Shown here: piece after piece, positions 1 to 7,222 of the stretch
How the letters are laid out: each line of letters opens with the position of its first letter
Position numbering within the stretch: the stretch's first letter is position 1
Assembly (NCBI GenBank): GCA_015661985.1
Contig: DQVB01000743.1
Location: 1-11,050 of the forward strand
Direction of reading: 5' to 3'
Source: Planctomycetota bacterium
Lineage (GTDB): Bacteria > Planctomycetota > Planctomycetia > Pirellulales > Thermoguttaceae
Length of the DNA: 11,050 nt
Notes under the pieces: model-generated
Told to the model about the DNA's origin: nothing
The model's input: the letters and a program-made list of their open reading frames with translations, nothing else
Database searches by the model: none
Position numbers and translations under genes: made by a program

Positions 1-1
1 C

Positions 2-1612
2 CGGGCCCACGGTGCACGCGTCATAGGGTTCGATTTCGATCCCCAGCGCGTGGATCTGGCACGCGGGTTCGGTGCCCGGGCCGAAGACCTTTCCCGCGGC
101 ATCGATCCGGTGGCGGCGGCCATGGCCTTCACCGGCAACGTCGGCGTCGACGGCGTGCTGGTGGCCGCGGCTACGGACAGCCATGAGCTGATGCACCAGG
201 CGGCCCAGATGTGTCGCAAGCGGGGACGGCTCGTATTGACCGGTGTGACGGGGTTGAACCTGCGCCGGTCGGACTTTTATGAGAAAGAGCTCACCTTCCA
301 GGTCTCCTGTTCCTACGGGCCTGGCCGCTACGACCCGGCCTATGAACAAGAGGGGCACGACTATCCGATCGGCTTTGTTCGGTGGACCGAGCAGCGCAAT
401 TTTCAGGCCGTGCTCGAGTTGCTCCGCGAAGGACGCCTCGGTGTCGGGCCGCTCGTTTCCCAGCGTGTGCCTTTCGAAGATGCCCCGCGAGCCTACGATG
501 CGATTGCCGACAAGTCGGTCATCGGTGTGATCCTCACCTACTCGGCCGCCGAAGCGGACAAGGGACAGGACGGGTGGCCGCGCGTGGTTGAACACCATGG
601 GTTTCGCCGCCCGGCCGAGGCGGCCGTCTGCGCGGTGATCGGCGCCGGTGGTTTCACGCGGCGGACGCTCTTGCCGGCCCTCGCCAAAGCTGGCGCGCGG
701 CTGAAGTGGGTGGCCAGCCGCAAAGGACTCAGCGCGGCTGCGGCAGCCCGAAAGTTTCACATCGAAAAGAGCACCACGGAGACGAGCCGTATTTTCGAAG
801 ACGACGAGGTCAACGCCGTGGTGATCGCCACGCGCCACGACAGCCACGCCCGGCTGGTCGTCGAAGCCCTGCGGGCGGGCAAGTCGGTCTTCGTGGAAAA
901 ACCCCTTTGCCTGAGCGCTGGGGAACTGGAACAAATCATCCAGGCGTACCAGCAAGCGCAGGTCGAACCGCGGCCCCCGATCCTCATGGTCGGGTACAAC
1001 CGCCGCTTCGCACCCCTGGTGCATTCCCTGCGCCAACTGTTGGCCGGGCGCCAAGCGCCACTGGCCATGATCTTCACCTGCAACGCCGGCCCGCTCGCGG
1101 CCGATCATTGGATCCACGACCCCGCAGCCGGCGGCGGGCGGATCGTCGGCGAAGCCTGTCACTTTATCGATCTGCTCCATTTCCTGGCTGACCAGTCGCC
1201 CATCGTCCGCGTGGCAGCCCTCCGGCATGGGCCCGACGAACCGGCGAACCTGAACGATACCGTTTCAGTCACCCTGCGCATGGCCGACGGTTCCTTGGGC
1301 CAGATCAATTACTTTGCCAACGGATCCAAACGCTACCCCAAGGAGCGACTGGAAGTGTTTTGCGACGGCCGCGTGCTGGCCATCGACAACTTCCGGCGGT
1401 TGCGCTGTTACGGCCCAGGCAAGGGGTGCCGGCTGTGGACGCAGGACAAAGGGCACGACGAAGAAATCCGGCAGTTTATCGAAGCGGTGCGCAGCGGCGT
1501 CGCCTCGCCGATCCCTTTGGAAAGCCTCGTCCACACTACGCGCGCCACGCTGGCTGCCGTCGAATCGCTTCAGAGCGAAAAGATCCTGCGACCCGAAGAC
1601 CTGTCCGCGTAG
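2..1612 (+). CDS. Bi-domain oxidoreductase (zinc-type dehydrogenase C-terminal part fused to Gfo/Idh/MocA dehydrogenase), 5' end outside window
   Basis: The frame is open from base 2, so the gene starts upstream of the window; 536 residues are visible. Residues 1 to about 180 are the second half of a medium-chain zinc-type alcohol dehydrogenase: the end of its Rossmann fold (ARVIGFDFDPQRVDLA) and a segment with YGPGRYDP and FVRWTEQRN, a pattern I associate with this fusion family. From about residue 208 a Gfo/Idh/MocA domain follows, with the NAD-binding turn VIGAGGF, the EKPL motif, NRRFAPL and a GEACHFIDLLHF helix holding the usual catalytic-region histidine. The zinc-binding N-terminal domain should lie upstream. 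Such fusions occur in bacterial polysaccharide and sugar-nucleotide clusters and probably oxidise or reduce a sugar with NAD(H); the substrate cannot be read from the sequence. The stop is TAG at 1610-1612, directly followed by a convergent cytochrome remnant. Confidence is high for the domains and low for the substrate. Confidence 0.9.
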   Translation, partial: RAHGARVIGFDFDPQRVDLARGFGARAEDLSRGIDPVAAAMAFTGNVGVDGVLVAAATDSHELMHQAAQMCRKRGRLVLTGVTGLNLRRSDFYEKELTFQVSCSYGPGRYDPAYEQEGHDYPIGFVRWTEQRNFQAVLELLREGRLGVGPLVSQRVPFEDAPRAYDAIADKSVIGVILTYSAAEADKGQDGWPRVVEHHGFRRPAEAAVCAVIGAGGFTRRTLLPALAKAGARLKWVASRKGLSAAAAARKFHIEKSTTETSRIFEDDEVNAVVIATRHDSHARLVVEALRAGKSVFVEKPLCLSAGELEQIIQAYQQAQVEPRPPILMVGYNRRFAPLVHSLRQLLAGRQAPLAMIFTCNAGPLAADHWIHDPAAGGGRIVGEACHFIDLLHFLADQSPIVRVAALRHGPDEPANLNDTVSVTLRMADGSLGQINYFANGSKRYPKERLEVFCDGRVLAIDNFRRLRCYGPGKGCRLWTQDKGHDEEIRQFIEAVRSGVASPIPLESLVHTTRATLAAVESLQSEKILRPEDLSA

Positions 1613-2244
1613 CCGCCCACCGGACGCCGCCGTGCAGGTAGGGCCCGCAGCGCCGCAGGCCGACGAGCGAGGGCGTATCGAGCGGCTGCGGCTCGCCCGT
1701 GGCTGGGTCGATACGCGCGCCGACATCCTGCAGAACGAAGGACCCCTCCGGCCGGCGCCGGCCCCTGTCGGTGTAGTACGGTGGCGGGTGGCAGGTGCCG
1801 CAGCCGGTTCGCTTGCTGAAGAATATCTTGCGGCCGCGTGCTACGGCGGGCTTCAAGCTCAGACGGCAGCTCGGCCGGCTGGAGCATCGACGTGCTGATC
1901 GGTAGCGTCGAGCCCGCCGGCGCGAACAGCCGAGCGGCAAACGAACCGTCCGGCTCTACCAGGGCAGCTACCGCATCGGCCGTCCCCAGGTTGATGATGC
2001 AGACCATTCTGGGCCGCGGATCGCCTGAGGCACCTGGCCGCCCGATTACCCAGCTCCAGCCATCGCCCTCCGCCGGCAACTCGATCCGGCCCGGGTCCGG
2101 CGAGCGCTCGACCCGCGGTCAACGCTCCGGGCGCCAAGCCAGCTCGTGCGGCTCTACAGGCCGGCCGGCGGCAGTCAGCGCAATCGCCAGCAGCCATCCA
2201 CCGGAGCAGGAAAGGAAAGGCAGTAACAGCGTCGGCCTCCCCAT
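1613..2244 (-). pseudogene. Remnant of a secreted c-type cytochrome (MauG/cytochrome c peroxidase-like C-terminus)
   Basis: Read on the minus strand, ATG at 2244-2242 has a GAGGA ribosome site six bases upstream and begins a signal peptide (MGRPTLLLPFLSCSGGWLLA). Codon 42 is an in-frame TGA (2121-2119). The same frame then continues with protein-like sequence, including RMVCIINLGTADAV and GSFAARLFAPAGSTLPIS. Near 1851-1862 the coding signal jumps to another frame, which reads GRKIFFSKRTGCGTCHPPPY, then FVLQDVGARIDPATG, LDTPSLVGL and CGPYLHGG. CGTCH is a haem c site, and the surrounding pattern is typical of the C-terminal domain of di-haem peroxidase-like cytochromes. Similarity stops after HGG, a few codons from the TAG of the convergent oxidoreductase gene, so the last stretch of the domain is missing. 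Only about 210 codons remain, and an internal deletion at the frame break is likely (inference). The lesions indicate a dead gene, unless the sequence has errors. Confidence 0.72.
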
Positions 2245-2496
2245 GAATTGTCCTCGACGGCAACTATGCCTTGTCGCAGCCCGCCCAAAGCTGCCTTCCA
2301 TCCGTTGCAATACGGTCGATCGATTCTCGCAGAACCGGCAGCGACGGGCAAATCACGCCGTGGCTTCGATTGATCCGCCGCTTGCGCCAACGCCCTGGAA
2401 GCCCCTTCGCCAAAGGCTCCAAACCACGCAGAGTACCACCCGAGACTGGCAGACCCTGAGATGCATCGCCCGCCAGGCCTGCCGGCCCGTTTCGGC

Positions 2497-2525
2497 TTGC
2501 TGGCCTCAAGTCGCGCCGGTACAAT
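2497..2525 (+). promoter_or_regulatory. Sigma-70-like promoter for the methyltransferase gene
   Basis: TTGCTG (2497-2502) and TACAAT (2520-2525) are separated by exactly 17 bases, four of six and five of six matches to the housekeeping consensus. The expected transcript start near 2532 would give a leader of roughly 90 to 230 bases, depending on which methyltransferase start is used. This is a pattern match only. Confidence 0.5.
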
Positions 2526-2553
2526 CCGCCGCGTGCGTGGCGGGGGGCGTCTG

Positions 2554-2587
2554 TTCGCTGTTCACGCCGCCTGCGGGCGGCAGCGAA
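2554..2587 (+). promoter_or_regulatory. Leader hairpin upstream of the methyltransferase
   Basis: TTCGCTG (2554-2560) pairs perfectly with CAGCGAA (2581-2587). Inside it, CCGCC (2567-2571) pairs with GGCGG (2576-2580) around a TGCG loop, leaving a six-base bulge on the 5' side. The structure lies about 20 bases after the predicted transcript start and has no T-run, so it is not an ordinary terminator. It may stabilise or regulate the leader. Confidence 0.35.
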
Positions 2588-2618
2588 ACGGAATCAGTCG
2601 GAGGCCTTCAGCGAAGGA

Positions 2619-3506
2619 ATGGAGCCTGTGCAAGCGTCGCCCACTCGGTCGGCCGCGGCTTGGGCCGATTCCAGTCGGCCGTCGAAGCCGGTCGGCGCGG
2701 TGTCGTGTGGCCGCGAGGGTCACGAACCGGCGGCTTCGCCCCGGTTGGCATCAGAGAGGGGAGTATGTTTTGCCGCTTTCCGCCGCTTTTGCCTGGACGA
2801 AGCCGCTCGGATGCAGCGGCACGGCGAAGCCTATGTGCGGAAAGGGATCCGCCGCTATTGGGCCACGTTCCGCATCTGCGCCAAGCTGGTTCGTCCGGGC
2901 GACGAGATCCTATCGGCCGGGGCAGGCGGTGCCTTCATTGAAAAGGCTCTCAGCCATTGGTACGGGGCCCGGGTGACTGCCGTGGAGTTTCCCCAAGCGG
3001 TCCAGGCCCACGCGTCCGATTACCGACGGTATGGGATCCGTGGGATGGGGGCGAACTTGGCCGCCCCCTGGGACCTGGACTTGGATGGGCCGTTTGACAT
3101 GGCGCTCAGCTTCCAGGTGATCGAACACCTGCCCGTCCCGCCCCAGGAGCACATCGCGCCGCTGGCCGCACACCTCCGCCCGGGCGGCCATTTGGTGCTC
3201 AGCACGCCCAATTTCGCCCGCGCCTCAAACCTCGTTCGGCTGGCCATCGGCAAACCGCTTCTGGCCGACCCTCGCTTGGCCTTCCAGCCAGCCAGTTACG
3301 AGCGGGAGCATGTCCATCGGCGGGAGTACGTGGCGGAGGAATTGGTGGACGCCTTCGCCCATTGTGGCCTTGAGCACCTGGCCACCCACTACCATCTCAG
3401 CCTGGGGCCTTTCCGGACCAGCCCGCGGACGATCGCGCTGCGCCTGGTGTGCGCTGTCGTCCCACGGCTGCGAAACACCCTGATCCTCGTCGGCCGAAAG
3501 CGTTGA
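2619..3506 (+). CDS. Class I SAM-dependent methyltransferase (start uncertain)
   Basis: The 295-residue reading has the Rossmann-fold methyltransferase motifs in order: motif I ILSAGAGGAF (97-106), the acidic end of strand 2 in VTAVEF (119-124), FDMALSFQVIEHL (159-171), and LRPGGHLVLSTPN (186-198). These are typical of UbiG-like or Methyltransf_11/23 enzymes that use S-adenosylmethionine; the acceptor is unknown. The first 50 or so residues look low-complexity and are probably not translated. The ATG at 2619 has GAAGGA directly abutting it, which is poor spacing. A better-looking start is ATG at 2765, preceded by AGAGGGGAG, but it is in another frame. Removing one T from the TTTT at 2768-2771 would join it to the conserved frame as MFAAFRRFCLDE, giving about 246 residues. 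TTG at 2743 is an in-frame alternative. The product is probably cytoplasmic. The family is certain; the start and the substrate are not. Confidence 0.85.
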   Translation: MEPVQASPTRSAAAWADSSRPSKPVGAVSCGREGHEPAASPRLASERGVCFAAFRRFCLDEAARMQRHGEAYVRKGIRRYWATFRICAKLVRPGDEILSAGAGGAFIEKALSHWYGARVTAVEFPQAVQAHASDYRRYGIRGMGANLAAPWDLDLDGPFDMALSFQVIEHLPVPPQEHIAPLAAHLRPGGHLVLSTPNFARASNLVRLAIGKPLLADPRLAFQPASYEREHVHRREYVAEELVDAFAHCGLEHLATHYHLSLGPFRTSPRTIALRLVCAVVPRLRNTLILVGRKR

Positions 3507-3775
3507 ACCGGCCCGGTTGGCTCACCCCTGGCCGGCCAAGACCAGGATGACCCGGAGGGCCAAGCCTCGACTCAGGGCCGGCCCGGAGGTGACCCAGACG
3601 GGGCGGTGAGGCTGTGGTCGACGGGCCGCCTCCAGGGCCGACGGCAAGACCGGCCCTGCTAGAACCACCAGACTCCAGAACGGGGCAGCAAAAGAACCAC
3701 GCCGCAACAGCTCGGCCGCCTCCGGGCCGGCCGTTCGACCTGGAACGCCACAAGCTACGACGAAGGAGATTGACG

Positions 3776-4909
3776 ATGCACAGCGCCACTCGAGCCAAGT
3801 TGACCGTTTACCTCACTGTGGTCCTCGTCGCACTGCTTGCGGCGGCTCGTGCCGGCTCAGCCGCCGAGGGCGTGGGATACGCTGAGACCAAGACTGGCGG
3901 AAGGCCCCGACCCGCTGTGGCCGTGGACAACGTCTGTGCGTGGCCCAACCTGACCGTCCTGCCCGGCGGCACGATCGTGGCGACCATCTTCAACCAACCG
4001 AGCCACGGCAGCGTGGCGGGCGATGTGGAATGCTGGGCGAGCAGAGACAATGGCCGGACGTGGCAGAAGGTCGGCACGGCGGCTCCGCACGAACCGCACA
4101 CGAACCGGATGAACGTGGCTGCGGGCCTGACGGCTGGTGGAGACCTGATCGTGATTGCCTCCGGTTGGTCGAACCGGTATCCTCCGGGCAGGACGGGACC
4201 AGCGTTTCGGGCCGGTATCCTGCATCCCTGGCTCTGCCGATCCTCGGACGGAGGCAAGACTTGGTCGATCGACAAAACCGGCTTGCCGGACCGAGCCCCC
4301 GACGGACATCGCTGGGTTCCTTTCGGTGATATCCTCCCGGGTGACGATGGCGTGCTGCGCGCGGCCGTCTACAGCTGGCCAGGCCGCCATCCGCGCAACG
4401 AGCGAGCCTGGTGCATTCAAAGCCGGGACGACGGAAAGACGTGGGGCGGCTTCACGCCGATCGACAAAGACAATCTCCGCAACGAGACGGCGATCGTCAA
4501 CCTCGGGGGCGGCAGGTGGCTGGCCGCCGCGCGGTATTCCGCCCTGTATGGCTACGCCTCCGAAGACAACTGCCGGACGTGGCGCCCCTTGGGTCGACTC
4601 ACCAGTCCGGGCCAGCACCCGGGCCACCTTTTGCGATTGAAGGACGGCCGCGTTTTGCTCTCCTACGGCAATCGCACCGGCACAGTGCATGGCGTGGAAG
4701 TGCGTGTGAGCAGCGACGAGGGCCGGTCGTGGAGCGCCCCGGTGCGACTGCTCGATTGGTGGGGCGACGGCGGCTATCCCAGCAGCGTACAGCTCGCCGA
4801 CGGCCAAATCCTGACGGCCTACTACGCCGCCAAGATCGAAGGCCACACCCGGTACCACATGGGCGTGGTGATCTGGGACCCGGTCCGCTCGCTCGGGGCG
4901 GCCGAGTAG
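3776..4909 (+). CDS. Secreted exo-alpha-sialidase-like (BNR/Asp-box) protein
   Basis: ATG at 3776 is preceded by AAGGAGA (3763-3769) at good spacing, giving 377 residues. A signal peptide is clear: a positively charged start, a hydrophobic core VYLTVVLVALLAAA, and a likely cut after AGSA near residue 29. The mature part is a six-bladed-propeller-type sialidase fold marked by Asp boxes (SxDxGxxW): SRDNGRTW 89-96, SSDGGKTW 156-163, SRDDGKTW 216-223, a degenerate SEDNCRTW 262-269, and SSDEGRSW 312-319. NETA at 236-239 and GYPSSVQL at 333-340 lie where such proteins place an active-site Glu and Tyr (inference). Proteins of this type are abundant in planctomycetes and act outside the cytoplasm on glycans, but many have no proven sialidase activity. 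The 269 bases before it hold no gene. It ends convergent with, and overlapping, an unrecognised minus-strand frame. Confidence 0.87.
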   Translation: MHSATRAKLTVYLTVVLVALLAAARAGSAAEGVGYAETKTGGRPRPAVAVDNVCAWPNLTVLPGGTIVATIFNQPSHGSVAGDVECWASRDNGRTWQKVGTAAPHEPHTNRMNVAAGLTAGGDLIVIASGWSNRYPPGRTGPAFRAGILHPWLCRSSDGGKTWSIDKTGLPDRAPDGHRWVPFGDILPGDDGVLRAAVYSWPGRHPRNERAWCIQSRDDGKTWGGFTPIDKDNLRNETAIVNLGGGRWLAAARYSALYGYASEDNCRTWRPLGRLTSPGQHPGHLLRLKDGRVLLSYGNRTGTVHGVEVRVSSDEGRSWSAPVRLLDWWGDGGYPSSVQLADGQILTAYYAAKIEGHTRYHMGVVIWDPVRSLGAAE

Positions 4910-5175
4910 CCCGGTTGCCCAATCAACTTCCCCTTGGACCAGGTGACGGGCGGAGATAGATCTCCAGACGGGACCAGTGAAATCGACGCCTCCGGCCGCA
5001 CGCGACCCACCGGCCGCGTCAACTCCTCGGCCAATGCCGCGTGGGGATGGGCCGTGCCCCGGAAGAGGGCCGACGGCTGGTCCCCGTGCAGCAGTACCTC
5101 AAAGCAGTACAGCTCAGACGTCCAGTCAATGGGTGAGAAGGCGGAATGACTACCCGTTTGCCACGCTGATGCCAC
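4822..5175 (-). CDS. Unrecognised coding-like minus-strand frame, possibly a gene fragment
   Basis: From GTG at 5175 this frame encodes 117 residues. It stays open upstream to about 5256, where a TGA closes it. The central part (SPIDWTSELYCFEVLL, ALFRGTAHPHAALAEEL, LTRPVGRVRPEASI, PPVTWSKGKLIGQPGY) looks like real protein, and in the codons from about 5115 to 4985 the third base is G or C almost without exception, as in the neighbouring genes. I do not recognise the family. The last 30 or so codons run antisense through the end of the sialidase-like gene and look non-coding, so the original stop may be lost. No good ribosome site precedes the GTG. It may be a small gene, or the C-terminal remnant of a larger one; I lean towards a remnant. 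Confidence 0.35.
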   Translation of the reverse strand: MASAWQTGSHSAFSPIDWTSELYCFEVLLHGDQPSALFRGTAHPHAALAEELTRPVGRVRPEASISLVPSGDLSPPVTWSKGKLIGQPGYSAAPSERTGSQITTPMWYRVWPSILAA

Positions 5176-5281
5176 CCGAAGCAGGGGCGGAGGGTCGTTT
5201 GATTCAATACACGCTGCCAGGGCAGCCGGTGTCGCCCGGGGGTGTGGGAAAGGAAGTCAACCGGGGCCTCCCGGGCGACAC

Positions 5282-5310
5282 TTCCGCAGTCCGGCTGGTC
5301 CGATTATGAT
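5282..5310 (+). promoter_or_regulatory. Weak candidate promoter for der
   Basis: TATGAT (5305-5310) is a good -10 box, with a poor -35 (TTCCGC, 5282-5287) 17 bases upstream. It lies about 90 bases before the der start, in the 4910-5395 gap. That gap otherwise holds only the minus-strand coding-like frame and nothing else I can recognise on the plus strand. Confidence 0.25.
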
Positions 5311-5395
5311 GGTAAAGAGGCTCAACTAGATAGCCAACGGTTCGTGTTGGACGGGCCAGAACGAGGGACTTCCGGTTTCCAGCGTGGGAAAGAGG

Positions 5396-6757
5396 ATGGG
5401 CCTGCCGCAGGTAGTCATCGTGGGTCGGCCGAACGTCGGCAAATCTAGCATCTTCAACTGGCTCATCGGTCGCCGGCTGGCCATCGTCGACCCGACGTCC
5501 GGCGTGACGCGCGATCGGGTTTCACATCTGCTGGAGATCCACACCCGCTTCGTGGAATTGGTGGATACGGGCGGGATGGGGATAGACGATCCAGACCAGT
5601 TGACCGAACAGATCGAGCAGCAGATCGAAATGGCCATCGAGTCGGCCGACGTGATCTTGTTCGTGGTCGACACCCGCGCCAGCATCACACCCCTGGACGA
5701 AGAGGTGGCCCGGAGGCTCCGGTATGCCACCGTGCCTGTGTTGTGTGTCGCCAACAAGACGGACAACGACCAGTTGGAGCCCCAGGCCAACGAGTTCTAC
5801 AAGTTCAACCGGAAGTTGATCCCCGTCAGCGCCGAACAGAACCGAGGCAAGTATGATCTGCTGGATGCGATCTTTGAACGCCTGCCGCCAGCCCTGGAAG
5901 AGGCGGAAGGGTATGAAGACCCGGTGATGAAGGTGGCCATCGTGGGCCGCCGCAACACGGGCAAGAGCACCTTTGTCAACACATTGGCCCAGGCCCAGCG
6001 GATGATCGTCAGCGAAGTACCCGGGACGACGCGGGACAGCGTGGACGTCCGCTTCGAGCTGGACGGGAAGGCCTTCGTGGCCATCGATACGCCGGGTTTT
6101 CGCCGCCGCCAGAGCATCGCCACCGACTTGGATTTCTACAGCTCCCACCGGGCCCAGCGGAGTATCCGGCGGGCGGACGTGGTCCTCCTGTTCTTCGATG
6201 CTCGCGAGCGGATCAGCAAGGTGGACAAGCAGCTCTGCGAGTACATCGCCAGCCAGTACAAGCCTTGCGTTTTCGTGGTCAACAAGTGGGACCTGATGGC
6301 CAGCATCATGCCCACAGAGAAATGGGTCACGTATTTGCGCGATACCTTCCGCACCATGTGGTACGTGCCCATCGCCTTCATCACGGGCAAGACGGGCAAG
6401 AACGTGAAGGCCCTGCTCAACCATGCCCAAATGCTCTTCAAACAGTCGCGGCGGCGCGTAGCCACCGGCCAGCTGAACCGCGTGGTGGCAGCTGCGCTGG
6501 AGAACAACCCGCCGCCGATGCACAAGAACCTGCGGCCGAAGATCTACTACGCCACCCAAGTGGCCGTTCAGCCCCCCACGGTCGTCCTGTTCTGCAACAA
6601 ACCGGGCGCCATCCCACAGCCCTATCGGCGCTATCTGTTGGGTGTGTTCCGCGAGAAGCTCCCCTTCGGCGAGGTGCCCATCAAACTGTATCTGCGTAAG
6701 CGGCACCGCGAGGAAGTGGCCGGCGAAGTGGAGGCCGAGGAACAGCCAACGGCGTAG
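5396..6757 (+). CDS. der: Ribosome-assembly GTPase Der (EngA)
   Basis: A tandem-GTPase protein of 453 residues, the usual length for Der. The first GTPase domain has GRPNVGKS (10-17), TSGVTRD (34-40), DTGG (57-60), NKTD (120-123) and VSA (144-146). The second has GRRNTGKS (184-191), PGTTRD (209-214), DTPG (231-234) and NKWD (296-299). A KH-like domain (about 350-440) follows, with KIYYATQVAVQPPTVVLF and YRRYLLGVFRE. Der binds the 50S ribosomal subunit in the cytoplasm and is essential for its maturation. I chose ATG 5396 because MGLPQVVIVGRPN matches the usual N-terminus and a purine-rich GGGAAAGAGG lies just upstream. An in-frame GTG at 5384 would add four residues. The second P-loop has RNT where RPNV-type sequences are more common; the Gly-Lys-Ser core is intact. 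The gene appears undamaged and stands alone. Confidence 0.97.
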   Translation: MGLPQVVIVGRPNVGKSSIFNWLIGRRLAIVDPTSGVTRDRVSHLLEIHTRFVELVDTGGMGIDDPDQLTEQIEQQIEMAIESADVILFVVDTRASITPLDEEVARRLRYATVPVLCVANKTDNDQLEPQANEFYKFNRKLIPVSAEQNRGKYDLLDAIFERLPPALEEAEGYEDPVMKVAIVGRRNTGKSTFVNTLAQAQRMIVSEVPGTTRDSVDVRFELDGKAFVAIDTPGFRRRQSIATDLDFYSSHRAQRSIRRADVVLLFFDARERISKVDKQLCEYIASQYKPCVFVVNKWDLMASIMPTEKWVTYLRDTFRTMWYVPIAFITGKTGKNVKALLNHAQMLFKQSRRRVATGQLNRVVAAALENNPPPMHKNLRPKIYYATQVAVQPPTVVLFCNKPGAIPQPYRRYLLGVFREKLPFGEVPIKLYLRKRHREEVAGEVEAEEQPTA

Positions 6758-7222
6758 GTCCTTGGCTGCAAGGCCGGCGCCGGCGGCCTGCCGTGTGGCG
6801 GCAGTGGCCCTGACACGCCGCCAGGCCGAGGGGCTTCAGCCCACGGTGGCTCTCCCATGGCAACGCGCCAAGGTGTCCAACTGCTTTTCCCTCGGGGGCC
6901 GAGCCTGTGGTCTGTTGGCCCCGCGCGTTGAGACCAACATGGGCATCCATTTCACCGTGGCCGTGTCGGGAATCTATCGGATCGTCGACATGCGAGCTTC
7001 GGCCTCGGCAGAGATTATGTGGATATTTGGCTACAGTGAAGGGGACGAAGCCATATATTCCAGACAATAGGGTTCGCCCTGGTGGGCTGGCCCACCGGTG
7101 CGTTGAGCGTTCGCGCACCCGCCTTTTGGGGTCGGATACGGGTCCCAGCCTGTGATCGAGGCGGATGTGGCCGCTGGACGGCGGGCCAGACGGGGGATTG
7201 TGCCTACCGGGAGGGGCAAGCG
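6758..7222. other. Gene-free stretch between der and the DsrC-like gene; long leader likely
   Basis: No convincing protein or RNA gene is visible in these 465 bases. Just after der lies the perfect 12-base palindrome GCCGGCGCCGGC (6773-6784) inside a longer GC-rich hairpin, without a T-run. A frame at 6939-7070 could encode 43 residues (starting MGIHFTVAVSGIYRI) but has no ribosome site. From about 7015 to 7075 there is an unusually AT-rich island. It holds TATATT (7054-7059), a possible -10 box with only a weak GCTACA 18 bases upstream. Next comes the GGTGGG-CTGG-CCCACC stem (7081-7096). If the promoter is real, the DsrC-like gene has a leader of about 150 bases carrying this stem. Confidence 0.4.

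Larger units (their letters stand above)
2245..2618. other. Divergent intergenic region without a recognisable gene
   Basis: This 374-base stretch lies between the start of the minus-strand cytochrome remnant and the first possible start of the methyltransferase. Open frames on both strands translate into low-complexity, Arg/Pro/Ser-rich sequence with no motif. What it does hold is a plus-strand promoter (2497-2525) and a hairpin just downstream (2554-2587). I found no convincing promoter for the cytochrome remnant. Confidence 0.5.

Noticed and set aside
2119..2121. TGA as a selenocysteine codon in the cytochrome remnant
   Set aside because: No selenoprotein family resembles it, the gene has a further frame break and a lost C-terminus, so simple decay is more likely.
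1838..2941. Plus-strand frame of 367 residues
   Set aside because: Low-complexity translation running antisense to the cytochrome remnant and out of frame with the methyltransferase. Only its internal ATG 2765 may matter.
3506..3518. AACCGG-C-CCGGTT as the methyltransferase terminator
   Set aside because: The loop is a single base and no T-run follows.
5522..6706. Long minus-strand frame (394 residues) opposite der
   Set aside because: The plus strand encodes a textbook Der protein here; the opposite frame is open only because of codon bias and has no motif.
6939..7070. 43-residue frame starting MGIHFTVAVSGIYRI
   Set aside because: No ribosome site, no recognisable family, and it covers the AT-rich block better explained as a promoter region.
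6758..7222. tRNA or other structured RNA gene between der and dsrC
   Set aside because: GGGTTCGCCCT near 7071 recalls a T-arm, but no matching acceptor or anticodon stems can be drawn.
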